From: Sebaldella termitidis ATCC 33386
GTDB lineage: Bacteria; Fusobacteriota; Fusobacteriia; Fusobacteriales; Leptotrichiaceae
DNA length: 64,000 nucleotides
Direction: 5' to 3'
Assembly: GCF_000024405.1 (NCBI RefSeq)
Contig: NC_013517.1
Coordinates: 1,240,001 to 1,304,000 of the forward strand
Numbering within the stretch: the stretch's first letter is position 1; each line of letters starts with the position of its first letter. This document shows, piece by piece, positions 53,259-62,082 of the stretch. The notes beneath the pieces are model-generated. The model worked only from the letters and a program-made list of their open reading frames with translations. It ran no database searches and had not been told where the DNA came from. The position numbers and the translations under genes were made by a program.

Positions 53259-54107
53259 GTGAAAGAAATAGCAGAAATACAATACACAGTAGATGCAGAC
53301 AGACTGAAGCGCCTGTATTATGCCAGATACAAGGTAAATTATGAAAAATTTTCACAGGAAATTTATGAATCAAGATCTGAGAGTGAAAGAGAGTACAAGG
53401 ATATATTTTTTGATGACAGGGTAATTTCAGAAAATATTCTGAAAAATGAAAAAACAACTTTTTTATATGATGAATTATTTGCTGTAGAGAAAACAGAGGA
53501 CGGATATCTGTTTCATATTACAAATAACAGCCTGCTCTTTTATGGATTTAATGAATTTGATCCGAAGAGTCTGGAAGCTCTTGATGAAATTTTGCGTCCT
53601 TATTATGAAATAAAGCTTGAAAAACCTGCAGCAGTGATAGAGAATTTTGAATATACAGAAAATAAAATAAGAAAGATAATGTTCAAAAAGGTTTTCAATT
53701 ACAGGCTGTTGCTTGTAATAACAGCATATATACTTTTAATATGGAGTGAACTTTTATACACCAGCAGTTTTTCTAAAGTATTATGTATGGTAATAGCCTT
53801 AGGAATTTCTATTCAATATTTATATTCTTATTTTATAATCCCTAAAAAAACTCTAAAATCAATGAAGAATGGATTGTTAAGGGGAAGAGTACTTTTTTAT
53901 CAGGACAGGCTTGAATTAATAAATAAAACAAAAGCAGAAATTTCTGTAATAAAATACGAAGAATTTTTTAAAATAAAAGAAATAAAATATGGTTTTTTGT
54001 TCTATATTCAAAGGTATAAGTGCTTTTTATTCGAATATTCCGAAATTCAGGGTGACATGGAAAATTTAAAAAAAATTTTATTTAATAATAAAGAAAGCAA
54101 AAAATAA
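53259..54107 (+). CDS. Membrane protein with two YcxB-like domains, copy 2
   Basis: 282 aa, a paralogue of the preceding gene with the same plan: domain A at about residues 50-118 (FLYDELFAVEKTEDGYLFH), two helices (about 149-165 and 173-193), domain B at about 210-278 (IKYEEFFKIKEIKYGFLFY). GTG start after GAGAGGAG. The two copies differ at most positions, so the gene duplication is old, and the internal duplication is older still since both share it. They are probably co-transcribed. Confidence 0.8.
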   Translation: MKEIAEIQYTVDADRLKRLYYARYKVNYEKFSQEIYESRSESEREYKDIFFDDRVISENILKNEKTTFLYDELFAVEKTEDGYLFHITNNSLLFYGFNEFDPKSLEALDEILRPYYEIKLEKPAAVIENFEYTENKIRKIMFKKVFNYRLLLVITAYILLIWSELLYTSSFSKVLCMVIALGISIQYLYSYFIIPKKTLKSMKNGLLRGRVLFYQDRLELINKTKAEISVIKYEEFFKIKEIKYGFLFYIQRYKCFLFEYSEIQGDMENLKKILFNNKESKK

Positions 54108-54155
54108 AATAGTAGGAAAATCAGAAAAAAAATATTATAATACAGGGAGATGGGC

Positions 54156-54785
54156 ATGATAGTCGATTTTGACAAGGCTGCTGAATATACCAGAAAACTG
54201 CTGAAAATAAATAATGAAAAAATACTTGAAATAAAAAAGTATGGGGAAGAAAATAAAATTCCTATAATAACCGAGGAAGTTTTAAATTTTATGATTTTTT
54301 CGGCTAAGACAGCTAAAGCTGCAAATATTCTGGAAATAGGAACTGCAATTGGTTACTCGGGAGTATTCTTAGCAGAAATATCTGAGGGAAACGGGGGAAA
54401 GTTTTACACAATAGAAATAGATGAGGAAAGATACAGCAGGGCAAAGGAGAATTTTGAAAAATTTAGTTTTGAAAATGTGACTTTGATTTTAGGTGATGCA
54501 CTGGAAAAAATAAGTGAAATAGATGAAAAATTTGATTTTATTTTTATAGATGCGGCAAAAGGACAGTACAAAAAGTTTTTTGATCTCGCATACCCTAAAC
54601 TATCGGATAACTGTATAATATTTATCGATAATATAATGTTCAAAGGACTGGTAGCTGAAGCAGAAATACCGAAAAGATATAAGACGATAGTAAGAAAATT
54701 AAATGAATTCATCAGTTATCTGAATGATAATCACAATTTTGTACTGCTTCCGTTTGGTGACGGAGTAGGACTGGTGACAAAGTAA
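54156..54785 (+). CDS. O-methyltransferase, TrmR/YrrM-like
   Basis: 209-aa SAM-dependent methyltransferase of the class similar to B. subtilis TrmR, which methylates 5-hydroxyuridine at tRNA position 34. SAM motif NILEIGTAIGYSGVFLAEIS, acidic FYTIEIDEERYSRA, and the metal-binding DFIFIDAAKGQYKKFFD with IIFIDNIMFKG. ATG 54156 has GGGAG six bases upstream; ATG 54150 directly abuts that site. In many relatives trmR is near rel or other tRNA genes, which fits tgt upstream. Confidence 0.85.
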   Translation: MIVDFDKAAEYTRKLLKINNEKILEIKKYGEENKIPIITEEVLNFMIFSAKTAKAANILEIGTAIGYSGVFLAEISEGNGGKFYTIEIDEERYSRAKENFEKFSFENVTLILGDALEKISEIDEKFDFIFIDAAKGQYKKFFDLAYPKLSDNCIIFIDNIMFKGLVAEAEIPKRYKTIVRKLNEFISYLNDNHNFVLLPFGDGVGLVTK

Positions 54786-54815
54786 AAGCTTTTTGAAAGA
54801 TGAAGGGAGAAAAAT

Positions 54816-56528
54816 ATGCTGGATGGAAATGAAGGGGCAATAAGCCCGCAGACTCTGATGATGTTATTAGGAGGATTGGGTATTTTTTTATTTGGTATTA
54901 AGTTTATGGGGGAAGCATTAAAGAACTATGCCGGGGATAAAATGAGAGATCTTATAAATAAGTACACTGATACGCCTGTAAAAGGAGTTTTGGTAGGAAC
55001 GTTTTCAACAATGCTGATACAAAGCAGCTCAGGAACTACTGCGCTTACGATATCGCTGGTAAGAGCCGGTCTGATGGATCTGCGGCAGGCAATCGGAGTA
55101 ATAATGGGAGCCAATATAGGAACAACAATAACAGCATTTTTAATAGGACTGAAAATTAAGGATTATGCACTGCCCATAATGTTTGTTGGTGCGATAATAT
55201 ATATGTTTGCGCAGGGAAACAAAATAAATTCCCTGGGACAGATTTTTTTCGGATTTGGTGCTTTGTTTTTTGGACTTGATATAATGAGTAAAGCTCTGGA
55301 GCCTCTGGCGCACTTACCGGTATTCGCAGAATACATGGTAAAATTATCACACAATCCAATATTAGGGATATTAACAGGAACAGCACTTACAATGGTAGTG
55401 CAGTCTTCATCTGCAACAATAGGAATATTACAGACTCTCTATGCACAGCATACGATTTCATTTGTCGGTGCCATACCGGTGCTTCTCGGAGATAATATAG
55501 GAACTACGATAACAGCGGTTTTATCTGCACTGGGCGGAGCTACAGCAGCAAAAAGAGCAGCAACTGCACATGTAATATTTAATATTTTTGGTGCCATAGT
55601 ATTTGGTGTTGTATTATTTCTTTTTCAGGCTATCATACCGTATGAATATCTCGTGACAACCCTGCTTCATCTGAATCCTGAGATGCAGCTGGCCTTTACA
55701 CACGGGTTGTTTAACTTCTCTGTGACATTAATGCTACTGCCGTTTGTATCTTTACTGGAAAAAACGGTTAAGAAAATAATACCGTCTAAAAAAGGCGACA
55801 GAGAAACTAAATTTAACGAAAAACTGCTGAATGAGGAATTAATAGTGCAGTCACCTGTACTGGCAACAGAGCAGGCTTCAAAAACACTGCTTGCCCTTGC
55901 CAATCTTGTGGTAGAAATGCTGGAAGAAACAAATACTTATATAAAAACTAAAAATCAGGAAAGTGCCAAAGCAGTATTTAGCTTGGAAACAGCAGTAAAT
56001 TCAATAGATAAAAAGCTGCATAACTTCTGTATAAAATTATCAGGTGCGGTTTTATCAAGTGAAGATACAAAAAAACTAAATGTAATCATGTATTCGCTCA
56101 GGGATTATGAGAGAATAGCAGATCTTGCACAAAATACAGTTATAAAAATGCAGAATATATATGCTACAAAAGAAAAAATAACAAATGAGGCTGTAGGAGA
56201 AATGGCAAAAATGCTGGAAGTATGCTATCTTGCAGTAAAGGATACCATAAATATGTTTTTACAGAGAGATTTGAAATTTGGTGCTTCAGTTAATGAAAAG
56301 GAAGAATATATAGATAAATTAGAAAGAAAAGCTATAAAGAATCATATGAACAGAACAAGAGAAGGCAAATGCGTGGGAAGCGCGGCTGTAATATATGTAG
56401 ATATCATTTCGGACATAGAAAGAATAGGAGATCATGCAGTAAATATAGTAGAGCACTATACTTACAAAGATCTTGTTCTTACTCCCGAAGAAGAAGATCT
56501 TGATTTATCAAAATTTATTATAGAATAA
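54816..56528 (+). CDS. Na+/phosphate cotransporter with PhoU-like tail
   Basis: 570 aa. The NptA/YjbB-type transporter core holds two inverted repeats, each with the QSSS motif (MLIQSSSGTTALTISLV; MVVQSSSATIGILQTLY) and GANIGTT/GDNIGTT pairs. From about residue 345 a cytoplasmic PhoU-like helical region follows, with the end RIGDHAVNIVEHYTY typical of PhoU. It moves phosphate with sodium, in or out; the direction is unclear. GAAGGGAG precedes the ATG. Confidence 0.92.
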   Translation: MLDGNEGAISPQTLMMLLGGLGIFLFGIKFMGEALKNYAGDKMRDLINKYTDTPVKGVLVGTFSTMLIQSSSGTTALTISLVRAGLMDLRQAIGVIMGANIGTTITAFLIGLKIKDYALPIMFVGAIIYMFAQGNKINSLGQIFFGFGALFFGLDIMSKALEPLAHLPVFAEYMVKLSHNPILGILTGTALTMVVQSSSATIGILQTLYAQHTISFVGAIPVLLGDNIGTTITAVLSALGGATAAKRAATAHVIFNIFGAIVFGVVLFLFQAIIPYEYLVTTLLHLNPEMQLAFTHGLFNFSVTLMLLPFVSLLEKTVKKIIPSKKGDRETKFNEKLLNEELIVQSPVLATEQASKTLLALANLVVEMLEETNTYIKTKNQESAKAVFSLETAVNSIDKKLHNFCIKLSGAVLSSEDTKKLNVIMYSLRDYERIADLAQNTVIKMQNIYATKEKITNEAVGEMAKMLEVCYLAVKDTINMFLQRDLKFGASVNEKEEYIDKLERKAIKNHMNRTREGKCVGSAAVIYVDIISDIERIGDHAVNIVEHYTYKDLVLTPEEEDLDLSKFIIE

Positions 56529-56558
56529 AAAAATATTTTTATAACCACAGGAGAAAAA

Positions 56559-56885
56559 ATGAAAAAATTTGATGAAAATTATATTTATCTAAAAGATATG
56601 TATAATGACAGTTATTTTCCAAAATTTTTAGTAGACAAGGTAAAGCAGGAGATAGTAAAAGTAGTGGAGTATCTTGAGGAAGAGGGGCATACAACAGAGG
56701 ATATACAGAAGAAATTCGATATTATGACCATTGCAATTAACGATCTGCAGGAGGAATTTTATGAGAACGACAGTGAGATAGAAACTGCCGCAAGAGACTC
56801 CATAGGGGTAACTGTAGATTATATATTGAAATATTTTAATATAGATATTGATACAGAAACAGCAATAGGAGAAAGAGACTGGTAA
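56559..56885 (+). CDS. DUF5713-type protein
   Basis: 108 aa, acidic and all soluble. The YLKDMYNDSYFPKFLVDKVK start and the EEEGHTTEDIQKKFDIMTIA segment fit DUF5713, small proteins of unknown function often found among immunity genes of polymorphic toxin systems. CAGGAG precedes the ATG. It follows the Na/Pi gene by 30 bases and no toxin is nearby. The role is unknown. Confidence 0.65.
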   Translation: MKKFDENYIYLKDMYNDSYFPKFLVDKVKQEIVKVVEYLEEEGHTTEDIQKKFDIMTIAINDLQEEFYENDSEIETAARDSIGVTVDYILKYFNIDIDTETAIGERDW

Positions 56886-57175
56886 ACAGACAGAAAAGTA
56901 ATGCCGGGAAAATTCCGGTGAGATATAATTTTTAATGAGGTGGTATAATTTATAAAAAGCAGTGAAAGATATTCGGAAAAATATCAAAAAACTCTGGAAA
57001 ATATAATTATATCTGCCTCATTTTTTTATTTATAAAAGCATAAGAAAATTTAGGTATTTACTGGAAACAGAAATACTTAGAAATCTCTAAAACCGGATAA
57101 TTTTGAATTTGATTCTTGTAAATTTTTTTTAAAAGGAGTAATATAATAATATAAACGCAGAATGGTGATGAGAAT

Positions 57176-57910
57176 ATGAAGTTTATTTTATATAATATCC
57201 GATATGGAACAGGAAAATACTTACACCAGCCTTTGAAGCATATAAGGGGGTATTTGGGAAAATCAGTGGAGCAAACTGATAAAATAGGGGATTTTTTGAA
57301 AAAATATAAACCTGATGTGGTAGGGCTTGTAGAAGTAGATCTTGGCTCATACAGAACAAGAAGGAAAAATCAGGCTACTTTTTTGGGAAAGCAGCTTGGG
57401 CATTATGGAATTTATGAGCATAAGTATTCACAGAATTCCAGTCTTATGAAAGTTCCTGTTTTAAGAAGACAGGGAAATGCTTTTTTATCAGGTCTTCAGG
57501 TAGAGGGGCAGAAATTCCATTATTTTAATAACGGAATGAAAAAACTGGTGATAGAGCTTGAAACGAAGGATTTTTCGATATTTCTGATACACCTTGCACT
57601 GGGTGCAAAAACACGGCTGAAACAAATTGTAGAGCTGTATGAGGTAATAGATTCATGTACAAAGCCGTTTATTATAGCCGGTGATTTTAATTTATTCTGG
57701 GGCGAGGAGGAAATAGAATTATTTCTGAGAGCATTGAACCTGAAAAATGCTAATATAAAAAATATTCCCACATATCCAAGCTGGAAACCAAAAAAAGTAT
57801 TGGATTTTATTATATATTCCGAAGGAATAAAAATTAATGATTTTAAAGTTCTGACAGATGTGAGGCTTTCGGATCATCTGCCGTTATATGTGGATTTTGA
57901 AACAATTTAA
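57176..57910 (+). CDS. Endonuclease/exonuclease/phosphatase family protein
   Basis: 244 aa of the EEP fold. Visible active-site motifs: N-terminal Asn (FILYNIRYG), VVGLVEVDLGSYRTR with the metal-binding Glu, IIAGDFNLFWGEEE, and SDHLPLYVDF with the catalytic Asp-His. These are shared by DNases, phosphodiesterases and sphingomyelinases, so the substrate is open. No signal peptide, so it is cytoplasmic. The ribosome site is weak (GGTGATGAG). It begins a new transcription unit after 290 AT-rich bases. Confidence 0.8.
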   Translation: MKFILYNIRYGTGKYLHQPLKHIRGYLGKSVEQTDKIGDFLKKYKPDVVGLVEVDLGSYRTRRKNQATFLGKQLGHYGIYEHKYSQNSSLMKVPVLRRQGNAFLSGLQVEGQKFHYFNNGMKKLVIELETKDFSIFLIHLALGAKTRLKQIVELYEVIDSCTKPFIIAGDFNLFWGEEEIELFLRALNLKNANIKNIPTYPSWKPKKVLDFIIYSEGIKINDFKVLTDVRLSDHLPLYVDFETI

Positions 57911-57954
57911 TATTTTACAGCAACATTGATAAGCATAATATCAGGAGGGATAAA

Positions 57955-58893
57955 ATGAAAACATATAAACCTGGATTTTTATTTAAATTGGGTGATGTAA
58001 ATACAGTATACCCGACTTTTTTCAGAAACGTAAAAGTAAACTATGAGAGAGAAAGATTAGAGCTGAAAGACGGAGATTTTCTGGATATAGACAGAATAAA
58101 GAACGGTAATAGGAAAGCAGCTGTTTTATGTCATGGACTTGAAGGTTCTTCTAACAGTAATTATATAAGGGCTGCTGCAAGCTTTTTAAGCAAGAACGGT
58201 TTTGATATCACGGCTGTAAATTACAGATCATGCAGCGGGGAATTAAACAGGCTTCCCAGATTTTACCATGCAGGGGCAACAGATGATCTGAAAGAAATAA
58301 TAAACCATATAGAGCCTGAGTATGATGAGATATATCTCGTAGGCTACAGTCTGGGTGCTAATCTGGTACTAAAATATATGGGAGTAGATGCCGGGAAAGA
58401 TAAAAAGCTAAAGGCCGGTGTAGCTATTTCCTGTCCTATGGATCTGTATGATTCTTCTTTTACTTTGAATAAAAGAAGAAATTATGTATACAGAATGAAA
58501 TTTATTTTGAGCTTTAGAAAAAAAATAAAAGAAAAACATAAGATGATGCCGGATAAAATCAATATTGACGGTATAGATAAAATGACTGACTTCAACGAAA
58601 TGGATAACAGATACACCGCTAAATTAGGCGGCTTTAAGGATGCTGAGGATTATTACAAAAAAGAAAGTGCAATAAATTTTTTACCGGATATAAAGGTGCC
58701 GGCATTAATAATAAATGCCAAAGATGATCCTATATTATCAAGTAAATGTTATCCGAAACATTTGAAAAAAATAAATGAAAATTTGAATGTGCTTTATCCA
58801 AAATATGGGGGACATGTTGGTTTTGCAAAATTTAATAAGGACTATTACTGGACTGATTATAAGGTTCTAGACTTTTTTAGACGTGTAGGCTAA
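57955..58893 (+). CDS. YheT family alpha/beta hydrolase
   Basis: 312 aa. The nucleophile elbow is GYSLGANLVLKYMG, the acid residue is in ALIINAKDDPILSSK and the catalytic His in YGGHVGF. The N-terminal HGLEGSSNSNYIR oxyanion segment is the family mark of YheT, predicted esterase-like enzymes with poorly known substrates. AGGAGGG precedes the ATG. Followed by a good terminator. Confidence 0.87.
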   Translation: MKTYKPGFLFKLGDVNTVYPTFFRNVKVNYERERLELKDGDFLDIDRIKNGNRKAAVLCHGLEGSSNSNYIRAAASFLSKNGFDITAVNYRSCSGELNRLPRFYHAGATDDLKEIINHIEPEYDEIYLVGYSLGANLVLKYMGVDAGKDKKLKAGVAISCPMDLYDSSFTLNKRRNYVYRMKFILSFRKKIKEKHKMMPDKINIDGIDKMTDFNEMDNRYTAKLGGFKDAEDYYKKESAINFLPDIKVPALIINAKDDPILSSKCYPKHLKKINENLNVLYPKYGGHVGFAKFNKDYYWTDYKVLDFFRRVG

Positions 58894-58922
58894 GCTGTTT
58901 CTAAGACTGATAAGGTAAAATT

Positions 58923-58962
58923 AAAAAGTTATAATACAGAAAGATCTGTTTTATAACTTTTT
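58923..58962 (+). terminator. Terminator of the YheT gene
   Basis: AAAAAGTTATAA (58923-58934) pairs with TTATAACTTTTT (58951-58962), with ACAGA/TCTGT inside. Confidence 0.8.
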
Positions 58963-58995
58963 ACATTTTTAATAATATAACAAAATGGAGGAATA

Positions 58996-60216
58996 ATGAA
59001 ATCAAAAATAATACTGTTAATCAGTTTGTTTATATTTTGCACAGGTTTTTCAGCTTCTGTAAAACCCGCAGGGAATACTAAAAAAGCAGGAACTGCTGCA
59101 AAACAAAGAAAAGAATTCAGGGCAGTGTGGGTAGCAAGTGTGGCAAATATAGACTGGCCCTCAAAAAAAGGACTTAGCGAAGAACAGCAGAAAAGAGAAT
59201 ATCTGAATATATTAGATAATGTGAAAAGATGGAACATGAATGCAGTTGTAGTCCAGGTAAAACCTACAGGAGATGCTTTTTATCCGTCAAAATACGGTCC
59301 GTGGTCAGAATATCTTACAGGAAAACAGGGAGTAAATCCCGGATATGACCCGCTGAAATTTATGGTAGAGGAAGCACATAAACGTGGAATAGAATTCCAT
59401 GCATGGTTTAATCCTTACAGATTATCAATGAACACTGACAGAAGCAGACTGTCAAGGGATAATATTGTTTTCAAAAAACCGGAATGGATAGTAGAATACG
59501 GTGGAAAGCTATATCTGGATCCTGGGATTCCGGCGGTAGATGATTATGTAGTGGACAGTATTATGGAGGTAGTAAAAAATTATGACATAGATGCTGTGCA
59601 TATGGATGATTATTTTTATCCTTACAAGGTTAAAAATCAGGAGTATCCGGATGAATATACTTACAGACAATACGGCAGTGAATATAACAGTAAAAGTGCA
59701 TGGAGAAGAGATAACGTAAACAGACTTGTAGAGAAGCTGTCGGCTGAAATAAAAAAGACGAAGCCTAATGTACAATTTGGAATAAGCCCTTTTGGTGTTT
59801 GGAGAAATAAAAGTACTGATCCTGTAAGAGGCTCTGATACGAAAGCCGGAGTTCAGAATTATGATGACTTATATGCAGATATTTTGTTATGGATAGACAA
59901 AGGCTGGATAGATTACGTAGCACCTCAGATATACTGGAATCAGGGCTTTAATCTGGCAGAATACAATACTCTGGTAAGATGGTGGAGTGATGCCGTGGCA
60001 GGATCAAAAACTGATTTATATATAGGTCAGGCTGCTTATAAAGTAAAAGAGTGGAAAAATTCAAATGAGCTCATAAATCAGGTTTATTTTAACAGAGATT
60101 TTTCAAATGTAAAGGGAAGTATATTTTTTAGTTATAAATCTCTTTTAGATAATCCCAAAGAAGTAACTTTTAATCTGATGGAAGGACCATATAAGTCAGA
60201 TTATATATTAAAATAA
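58996..60216 (+). CDS. Glycosyl hydrolase-like 10 protein (DigH/YngK-like), secreted
   Basis: 406 aa with a signal peptide (MKSKIILLISLFIFCTGFSA). The GHL10/DUF187 TIM barrel is clear: EFRAVWVASVANIDWPSKKG, VVVQVKPTGDAFYPSKYGPW, RGIEFHAWFNPYR, DAVHMDDYFYPY and FGISPFGVWRNKS. The E. coli relative DigH cleaves peptidoglycan strands stripped of peptides at the septum, so a cell-wall role is likely. GGAGG precedes the ATG. Monocistronic. Confidence 0.88.
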   Translation: MKSKIILLISLFIFCTGFSASVKPAGNTKKAGTAAKQRKEFRAVWVASVANIDWPSKKGLSEEQQKREYLNILDNVKRWNMNAVVVQVKPTGDAFYPSKYGPWSEYLTGKQGVNPGYDPLKFMVEEAHKRGIEFHAWFNPYRLSMNTDRSRLSRDNIVFKKPEWIVEYGGKLYLDPGIPAVDDYVVDSIMEVVKNYDIDAVHMDDYFYPYKVKNQEYPDEYTYRQYGSEYNSKSAWRRDNVNRLVEKLSAEIKKTKPNVQFGISPFGVWRNKSTDPVRGSDTKAGVQNYDDLYADILLWIDKGWIDYVAPQIYWNQGFNLAEYNTLVRWWSDAVAGSKTDLYIGQAAYKVKEWKNSNELINQVYFNRDFSNVKGSIFFSYKSLLDNPKEVTFNLMEGPYKSDYILK

Positions 60217-60222
60217 AAATGG

Positions 60223-60256
60223 AATTCCTTATTGCAAAACGTGATAAGGAATTTTC
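60223..60256 (+). terminator. Terminator of the GHL10 gene
   Basis: AATTCCTTAT pairs with ATAAGGAATT around an 11-base loop, followed by TT. Confidence 0.7.
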
Positions 60257-60275
60257 TGTAATGGAGTGAGTAAAT

Positions 60276-60650
60276 ATGGAGAAAGGGCTTATATACAGTC
60301 CCTTGACAGTACATTCAGATGATGAGATAAAAAGGATTCTCAAAATGGGAAGCTATGAGGAGATATTGAAACTGCCCCTTGAAATAGGAATGAACCACTA
60401 TGACTGGAAGTTTGCACAGGATGTATGTCTACAGTTGGCTGAGCATGAAGATGAGAGAATAAGAGCAAATGCTATTTTAGGATTAGCGTATATAGCAAGA
60501 ACAAAAGGGAAATTATCAAAACATCTCGTAAAGCCTGTAATTTTAAAAGAGTTGAGGAGAATGGAAAATTTTAAGTGGAGAATAGAGGATGCAATATGTG
60601 ATATAAATCTTTTCTTAGGCTGGAATCTTGCATTCAGACATAAAATATAA
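60276..60650 (+). CDS. HEAT-repeat-like small protein
   Basis: 124 aa, helical. The pattern DWKFAQDVCLQLAEHEDERI then RANAILGLAYIARTKGKLSK and a C-terminal RIEDAICDINLFLG resembles a group of small HEAT-type proteins found next to polymorphic toxins, where they are thought to be immunity proteins. No toxin is next to it here. GGAG lies ten bases before the ATG. It precedes another small gene by 20 bases. Confidence 0.65.
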   Translation: MEKGLIYSPLTVHSDDEIKRILKMGSYEEILKLPLEIGMNHYDWKFAQDVCLQLAEHEDERIRANAILGLAYIARTKGKLSKHLVKPVILKELRRMENFKWRIEDAICDINLFLGWNLAFRHKI

Positions 60651-60670
60651 CTATAACGGGAGGTAACATT

Positions 60671-61183
60671 ATGAAAGAGCTTGATGAAAGTATTATTGAC
60701 AGATGTCTGATAATAGCAGATATTAGTTTTATAGGAGAAAAGCCTGTATTTGGCGATCTTCTGGCTATGACAGGCATAGAGGATTCTAAATTTCCCATAA
60801 AAAATGAAAATTTTTTGAAGCTGTGTGATCTGGGAATAGAACAGTCTGATGATTTCTTTACGATACCGAATGAAAATATTGATTTTGGCGATGATAATAT
60901 TCTCTGGATTATACCGCTTATAAAAAAAACAGAGGTATGGCATAATCCGGGACCATATGACGGCTTGAGGTTTACTTACGATATTCTAAGAAATCGTGAG
61001 GAAAATAAAGAGATATATCTGAACTGTCTTGAAAAATTTATAAATCTGTTTTCTGTAAGTGTTTCATACAGGGGAGAAAAGCAGAAAAATCTGGAAAAAA
61101 TAAAAAAAGATATTGAAAAGACAATAAAAGAGCTGCTGGAAAATGATGTGAAGCCAGGATCGGAAGAGGCTTTAATGCAGTAA
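60671..61183 (+). CDS. Hypothetical soluble protein
   Basis: 170 aa, acidic, no signal or membrane segment. N-terminal half has FGDLLAMTGIEDSKFP and FFTIPNENIDFGDDNILWII; the C-terminal 40 residues are a charged helix (KNLEKIKKDIEKTIKELLEN). No family recognised. GGGAGG precedes the ATG and it pairs with the HEAT-like gene upstream, so the two may act together. Confidence 0.65.
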   Translation: MKELDESIIDRCLIIADISFIGEKPVFGDLLAMTGIEDSKFPIKNENFLKLCDLGIEQSDDFFTIPNENIDFGDDNILWIIPLIKKTEVWHNPGPYDGLRFTYDILRNREENKEIYLNCLEKFINLFSVSVSYRGEKQKNLEKIKKDIEKTIKELLENDVKPGSEEALMQ

Positions 61184-61233
61184 TGTCAGTACAGCATTTC
61201 TTTCATAATCAATTACATATGAATACTGATGAC

Positions 61234-61267
61234 AAAAATGCCGCAATGGAAAAATGCGGCATTTTTT
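61234..61267. terminator. Bidirectional terminator between convergent units
   Basis: AAAAATGCCGCA pairs with TGCGGCATTTTTT. It ends the small-protein pair (+) and the sugar operon (-). Confidence 0.88.
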
Positions 61268-61296
61268 GGTAAATATGAATTATTCAAAAATAATTT

Positions 61297-62064
61297 TTAA
61301 AGCTGTTCAGAAAGTTTTATAAGATTTTCCAGACTTACAGCCATACTTTCAAGCATCCCGCCTGACAAGGCTGAAACATCCTGCTCAACTATGTAAGATT
61401 CGATTCCGTTTTTTTCTCCCCATTTTAGAAACGGCAGAAAATCTATACATCCTGTACCTATTTCTGCAAGAGATTCCGGATAAGAAAGTGATAAATCGCT
61501 TTTCATATCCTTAAAGTGGATCATGGGAATTCTTCCGGAAAACTTTTTCATATATTCAAAAGGATCGGCACCACCGACTTTAGCCCAGTAAGTATCTATT
61601 TCAGGATATAAAAACAGATTTCCTTCAGGTTTTACAATATAATCCATGATCATTTCACCGTTTATGGAACCTCTGAATTCGTAATCATGATTATGATGCC
61701 CTATTCTAAAACCAAGCGGGTTCAGCTTTTTGGCAGTATTCAGCAAAGTATTGCGTGCATAGATAACTTCTTCCTCATTAGTAAGCTCGGAACTGCAGAA
61801 TATATCTTTAGTGCCGAATAACAGGCATTCATATATAAGATTATCAAGGTCATTATTTAGACGGTCAAGGTTAGCATGCATGCTGACAGCTTTTAGTCCT
61901 GTTTCTTTTAAAGCAGCGGCAACCTCCTCGGCAGTATAGCCACGGAGCCCGTCTATCTGAACAGTTTCCCAGCCCTGTTTTTTCAGCTCTTTTAATACTC
62001 CGGGAAAATCCTTGGTAAGTTCTTTTCTGAGACTGTATAATTGTACAGCGAATTTATGTTTCAT
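61297..62064 (-). CDS. Sugar phosphate isomerase/epimerase (AP endonuclease 2-type TIM barrel)
   Basis: 255 aa of the xylose isomerase-like TIM barrel. FAVQLYSLRKELTKDFPGVL, VSMHANLDRLNND, GFRIGHHNHDYEF, LYPEIDTYWAKVGGADPFEY and IPMIHFKDMK show the metal-binding Glu/His set of this family. Relatives isomerise or epimerise keto-sugars such as inosose or tagaturonate. GGAG precedes the ATG at 62064. Last gene of the minus-strand sugar operon. Confidence 0.87.
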   Translation of the reverse strand: MKHKFAVQLYSLRKELTKDFPGVLKELKKQGWETVQIDGLRGYTAEEVAAALKETGLKAVSMHANLDRLNNDLDNLIYECLLFGTKDIFCSSELTNEEEVIYARNTLLNTAKKLNPLGFRIGHHNHDYEFRGSINGEMIMDYIVKPEGNLFLYPEIDTYWAKVGGADPFEYMKKFSGRIPMIHFKDMKSDLSLSYPESLAEIGTGCIDFLPFLKWGEKNGIESYIVEQDVSALSGGMLESMAVSLENLIKLSEQL

Positions 62065-62082
62065 GTAAATACACTCCTTTTA

